From positions 1-9,000 of the forward strand of contig JBKHXI010000148.1 of assembly GCA_046566095.1 (NCBI GenBank): a stretch of 9,000 nucleotides of DNA, given 5' to 3'. Position numbers and translations under genes: made by a program. This DNA comes from CAMPJU01 sp046566095. Its GTDB lineage: Bacteria > Pseudomonadota > Gammaproteobacteria > Xanthomonadales > Xanthomonadaceae. Shown here piece by piece: positions 6,689-9,000 of this stretch (position 1 is the stretch's first letter; each line of letters opens with the position of its first letter). The notes under the pieces were generated by a model. That model was not told where the DNA came from. It ran no database searches and was given only the letters and a program-made list of their open reading frames with translations.

Positions 6689-8193
6689 CAGCGCAGGCGC
6701 ACGATCGCGGTCATGCGCTCGGTGTAGCGCGTTCCGTCGTCGAATGCCAGCGGCAGCAGCGGGGTGACCGACACCGCGTTCAAGCCCAGCCGCCGCACCG
6801 ATCCGTCCGCTTCCAGCACGCCGCCGCCGTGGATGTCGTGGATCACCCAAGGCGCGCCGTCCAGCTGTCCGATCACCAGCATCACATGGCCGGGCACGAA
6901 CACCAGGTCGCCGACCTGCAGCCTGGCGAGCGCGGCCTCGCGATCGGCGGGCGTGGTCGAAGCATCGAAGGCGTCGTGGTCCAGCGCCGGACTGCGCGAC
7001 TGGTCGGAGGTGTTGCGCGGCAGGGCGATGCCCATGCTGGCGTAGACCTCGGAGACGAAGCCGCTGCAGTCGCGGCCGTTGTAGTCGTGGCCCCAGCCGT
7101 AGCGTTCGCCGAGGAAGGCGAAGGCCTGGGCGATCACGTTGGCGGCGGTATGCGGCAGGTAGCCGTCGGCCACGCCGGCCTGGCGCGGCAGCAGCGCCGG
7201 GGCGAAGGCCAGGCCGCCGTCGGCCTGGCGCAGCGGCAGTTGCACCGCATGGCCGGCCTGGGCGTGCTGGCCGTGGATGCGGCCGTCGGCGCCCGGCGCG
7301 GCCACCGGCAGGCGCACGCCCATGTCCAGTTGCAGCTCGGACACGCGCGGCTCGTCCGGGTTGAACACCGTGCGCGGCTTGGCGCCGGCGACCACCCGGA
7401 ACGGTTCGCGGGCGGCGTAGCCCAGCACGGTCGCACGCGGGCCTTCGGCGAGGAACCGGCGTTCGACCCAGGCGCCGTAGCGCGGCGACAGCACGAAGCT
7501 CCAGGCGCCATCGGCGCTGTCGTGCAGCACCGCCAGCGGCGTGCCGGGGAATTCCGCGCTTTCCTGGAAGCGGTCGATGTCCGCGTCGCCCGGCGCCGAA
7601 TGCGCGCGCAGGCGGGTGGGGAAGGTGCGCAGCGGCGCGCGCTCCACCACCAGCGCCCAGCGCAGCGGCACGCTGTCCGCGATGGCGTCGAGCGCCAGTG
7701 CCTGCGCCAGCGCATCGAGGGCGGCCGCGTCGATCTGGGCGCCGTCGCCGTCGAAGCGCGGGGCCGCCGGCCGCCGCGACAGCGCGCGGATCCGCCGCGC
7801 CACCTCGGCACCGGGCAGGGCCGCGGGCAGCCGCGCCAGGTCGTGCATGGACGGATCCAGCGCCAGCAGCCGCGCGTTGTGGGCGGCGACCCGGTCGGCG
7901 GTCCAGCGCAGGGCATGCGGGTCCGGGTGGCGCGCGATCCAGAATCCCGGGTCCAGATGCCGCTGCGCGAGGCCGGGGACGGCGGATGCCGGAGCGGCGG
8001 TGCCGTCGCTGCCGGCGGCGAGGACAGGCGGGGAAGCGCCGGCGATCGAGCCGGCGATCGTGCCGACCATCGTGCCCGCGAGCGCGCCCAGGAGCAGGAC
8101 CCGCAGCGCCGCCTGCCACCGCAAGCGGACCGGGCGGCGCGTGGCGGCGGGCGCTGCGGCAGGCGGCACGGGCGGCGGATTCGGCGCGGGCAT
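6688..8193 (-). CDS. Secreted NlpC/P60 (C40) cysteine peptidase with SH3b-like region
   Basis: This is a probable cell-wall peptide hydrolase of 501 residues. After a Pro-rich lead comes a basic stretch (RRPVRLRWQ, 19-27) and a hydrophobic segment (about 28-52), consistent with a signal peptide or anchor. Residues about 176-300 contain two SH3b-like stretches (ALVVERAPLRTFPTR; SPRYGAWVERRFLA). The C-terminal NlpC/P60 domain has RYGWGHDYNGRDCSGFVSE with catalytic Cys376, GDLVFVPGHVMLVIG with His436, and VIHDIHGG (His452 or His455) as the third residue. The layout resembles YkfC-like enzymes that cut the gamma-D-Glu-diamino acid bond. The frame extends to an ATG at 8280, but I prefer 8193 because it gives a shorter lead before the basic and hydrophobic signal; neither start has a strong Shine-Dalgarno. 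It is the first gene of the apparent operon with the L,D-transpeptidase and permease. Confidence 0.88.
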   Translation of the reverse strand: MPAPNPPPVPPAAAPAATRRPVRLRWQAALRVLLLGALAGTMVGTIAGSIAGASPPVLAAGSDGTAAPASAVPGLAQRHLDPGFWIARHPDPHALRWTADRVAAHNARLLALDPSMHDLARLPAALPGAEVARRIRALSRRPAAPRFDGDGAQIDAAALDALAQALALDAIADSVPLRWALVVERAPLRTFPTRLRAHSAPGDADIDRFQESAEFPGTPLAVLHDSADGAWSFVLSPRYGAWVERRFLAEGPRATVLGYAAREPFRVVAGAKPRTVFNPDEPRVSELQLDMGVRLPVAAPGADGRIHGQHAQAGHAVQLPLRQADGGLAFAPALLPRQAGVADGYLPHTAANVIAQAFAFLGERYGWGHDYNGRDCSGFVSEVYASMGIALPRNTSDQSRSPALDHDAFDASTTPADREAALARLQVGDLVFVPGHVMLVIGQLDGAPWVIHDIHGGGVLEADGSVRRLGLNAVSVTPLLPLAFDDGTRYTERMTAIVRLR

Positions 8194-8289
8194 GCCCGGA
8201 GCATATCGGCCGTGCAGCACGAGCGGAACGCAATGGACGCCCGCGCGACGGGTCGAGCGCGCGGCACGAGGCGGGATCATCGGCAGAAA

Positions 8290-8318
8290 TTGCCCAAAAA
8301 GAGAAAAATGGGTATATT
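8290..8318 (+). promoter_or_regulatory. Sigma-70-type promoter of the toxin-antitoxin pair
   Basis: TTGCCC (8290-8295, four of six matches to TTGACA) and TATATT (8313-8318, five of six to TATAAT) are separated by exactly 17 bases. They lie in an A/T-rich island (about 8285-8330) unlike anything else in this GC-rich window. Transcription would begin near 8325, giving a short leader before the antitoxin ATG at 8349, with GCAGG (8335-8339) as its ribosome site. A loose inverted repeat (AAATTGCCC at 8287-8295; GGGTATATTT at 8310-8319) overlaps both boxes and could be an operator for autorepression; this part is weak. Confidence 0.7.
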
Positions 8319-8348
8319 TCCCTCAATCCACTGAGCAGGCCAAAGACC

Positions 8349-8705
8349 ATGTCCCTCGCCCTCAAGCTCGACCCCGTCGAAGACCTGCCCCGCACGCCCG
8401 CATCCGACGTCAAGAAGCTCGGCTGGCGCGGCGTGATGCGCACCGTCGGCCGCGAGGGCAGGGTGCTGGTGACCAACCACAACCAGCCCGAGGCGGTGAT
8501 CCTCTCGGTCGAGGACTACGGCGCGATCCTGCGCGCCCTGCACGAGGCCGGCGCGCGCACCGAGGCGGCGCTGGACACCCTGCGCGACCGCTTCGACCAG
8601 CGCCTGGCCGCGCTGCAGGCGGCAGATGCCGGCGGCCGCCTGCGCGCGGTGATGCGCGGGCCCGCGAAGCTGCGTGGCAAGGTCAGGGCCGGGAAGAGCC
8701 ATTGA
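8349..8705 (+). CDS. Phd/YefM-like antitoxin
   Basis: This 118-residue protein has a core resembling the Phd/YefM (prevent-host-death) fold. VMRTVGREGRVLVTNHNQPEAVILSVEDYGAI (29-60) matches the family pattern of a short strand, a turn with N.x.P.A, and a strand ending in SVEDY. In the family the N-terminal part dimerises and binds operator DNA, while the C-terminal part wraps the toxin. Here the tail (61-118) is a charged helix (ALHEAGARTEAALDTLRDRF) ending in a basic stretch (KLRGKVRAGKSH). It reads toward a zeta-toxin-like gene whose TTG start overlaps its stop (TTGA), the usual antitoxin-first TA layout. Autoregulation of the promoter at 8290-8318 is expected from the family. Zeta toxins classically pair with epsilon antitoxins, so this pairing is inferred from position. 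Confidence 0.8.
   Translation: MSLALKLDPVEDLPRTPASDVKKLGWRGVMRTVGREGRVLVTNHNQPEAVILSVEDYGAILRALHEAGARTEAALDTLRDRFDQRLAALQAADAGGRLRAVMRGPAKLRGKVRAGKSH
8692..8696 (+). promoter_or_regulatory. Ribosome binding site supporting the toxin TTG start
   Basis: GGAAG lies five bases before the TTG at 8702, inside the 3' end of the antitoxin gene. No ATG or GTG in the toxin frame lies in the 40 bases upstream, and the next in-frame ATG (8954) would remove the Walker A motif, so this site decides the start. Confidence 0.65.
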
Positions 8706-9000
8706 AGCCACGCCCGGTCCTCTTCGTCCTGGCCGGGGTCAATGGCGCGGGCAAGAGTTCGGTCGGCGGCCATCTGCTCGAACGCGCCGGGCTGGCCTGG
8801 TTCGACCCGGACAGCTTCGCCCGCGAACTGCGGGATGTCCTCATCGCGCCCAAGGGGCGCTCCTACGGAAATGCAGCTGTTCGCAGGAGCGGGCCTTGCC
8901 CGCGATACCTCGGCGACCAGGTGCAGGCCAACGCCGCCGCATGGCACGAGGGCATGCGGCGGCTGGACCAGGCGCTCGCCGCAGGCGCGAACTTCGCCTT
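8702..9000 (+). CDS. Zeta-toxin-like P-loop kinase, partial, with in-frame REP insertion
   Basis: Reading from TTG at 8702 gives an open frame of 99 residues to the window edge; the C-terminus is outside. VLFVLAGVNGAGKSS (6-20) is a Walker A P-loop with Lys18. WFDPDSFAREL (33-43) matches the zeta-toxin segment whose second Asp (Asp37) is the expected catalytic base, and NAAAWHEGMRRLDQALAAGANFAF (from 77) is the following conserved helix and strand. Zeta toxins phosphorylate UDP-N-acetyl sugars and so block wall synthesis; other members of this short P-loop branch are uncharacterised. Residues 48-70 are encoded by an inserted twin REP element and its 4-bp duplication. Removing them gives a smooth RDVLGDQVQANAAAWHEG. 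The frame stays open, so the protein may still be made, with an extra basic, Cys/Pro-containing loop. Its activity cannot be judged. Confidence 0.78.
   Translation, partial: MKPRPVLFVLAGVNGAGKSSVGGHLLERAGLAWFDPDSFARELRDVLIAPKGRSYGNAAVRRSGPCPRYLGDQVQANAAAWHEGMRRLDQALAAGANFA
8841..8866 (-). repeat. Left REP hairpin of the twin element
   Basis: Read on the minus strand this is GTAGGAGCGCCCCTTGGGCG and onward to CGATGA: a GTAG tetranucleotide, then a 6-bp stem (GCGCCC/GGGCGC, plus strand 8846-8851 with 8855-8860) around a three-base loop. GTAG before a GC hairpin is the typical REP layout. Confidence 0.8.
8843..8911. mobile_element. Twin REP (REPIN-like) element inserted in the toxin gene with CCTC duplication
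   Basis: The element proper is 8843-8907 (65 bases): two REP hairpins in opposite orientation around a short spacer. It is flanked directly by CCTC at 8839-8842 and 8908-8911, which looks like a 4-bp target duplication. Total added length is 69 bases (23 codons), so the frame is kept. Deleting it rejoins codons into a normal family sequence. Such elements are moved in trans by RAYT (REP-associated tyrosine) transposases; none is in this window. Confidence 0.8.
8883..8909 (+). repeat. Right REP hairpin of the twin element
   Basis: This copy reads GCAGGAGCGGGCCTTGCCCG and onward to CGATACC: a GCAG variant of the GTAG box, then a 6-bp stem GCGGGC/GCCCGC (8889-8894 with 8898-8903) and a CTT loop. 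Compared with the left copy, two stem base pairs are swapped from C-G to G-C, with both partners changed together. Confidence 0.8.

Noticed and set aside
4679..6727. Long plus-strand open frame opposite the permease and L,D-transpeptidase genes
   Set aside because: It has a low-complexity Arg/Gln/His-rich composition, no recognisable domain, and fully overlaps two well-supported genes on the minus strand.
5852..8482. 876-codon minus-strand open frame that would fuse the lipoprotein to an upstream extension
   Set aside because: The upstream part overlaps the peptidase gene in another frame and has Arg/Pro/Ala-rich nonsense composition. The lipobox leader at 6688 and the TGATG junction mark the real start.
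8277..8947. Minus-strand open frames opposite the antitoxin and toxin
   Set aside because: They lie antisense to genes with clear Phd-like and P-loop motifs and show no motif of their own.
8954..8956. In-frame ATG as a possible toxin restart after the REP insertion
   Set aside because: It would leave out the Walker A and FDPDSF motifs, and no ribosome site is seen. The TTG at 8702 with GGAAG fits better.

Overview
The window is a strongly GC-rich, GC3-biased bacterial chromosome segment. I infer a member of the Xanthomonadaceae (Lysobacter/Luteimonas/Stenotrophomonas type). The reasons are the run DUF4190 protein - pyrD - murB, the protein flavour (class 2 quinone-linked PyrD, ALDH7-type dehydrogenase), and a twin REP element of the GTAGGAGCG...CGCGAT type that I recall as frequent in that family. 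This assignment comes from memory and was not checked against a database.

Layout. Everything from 82 to 8193 lies on the minus strand, so transcription runs right to left. In that order it carries a secreted NlpC/P60 peptidase with an SH3b-like region (8193-6688), a lipoprotein L,D-transpeptidase-like protein (6688-5852, start and stop overlapping), an APC-family amino acid permease (5821-4487), tRNA-Arg(CCT) with an encoded CCA end (4383-4307), an ALDH7-family aminoadipate-semialdehyde-type dehydrogenase (4227-2695), a small two-helix DUF4190-type membrane protein (2615-2331), pyrD (2326-1271) and murB (1170-82). The left edge (1-70) holds part of an inverted pair of an intergenic repeat. 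On the plus strand at the right end sits a toxin-antitoxin-like pair: a Phd/YefM-like antitoxin (8349-8705), then a zeta-toxin-like kinase starting at a TTG (8702) and running off the window. No intergenic stretch exceeds about 160 bases; the longest (8194-8348) holds a good sigma-70-type promoter for the TA pair.

How the genes fit together. pyrD (pyrimidines) and murB (UDP-MurNAc synthesis) are core housekeeping genes. The peptidase / L,D-transpeptidase / permease run looks like one operon for envelope peptide processing, possibly turnover of wall peptides with uptake of the released amino acids; that functional link is inference.

The most unusual feature is in the toxin gene. A 65-bp twin REP element, flanked by a CCTC duplication (69 bp added in total), lies inside the coding sequence between the FDPDSF motif and the NAAAWHEG segment. 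It keeps the reading frame open and adds 23 residues. The ends of the repeat, the direct repeat and the reconstructed uninterrupted protein all agree, so this reads as a recent insertion into a toxin gene that was not disrupted by frameshift.
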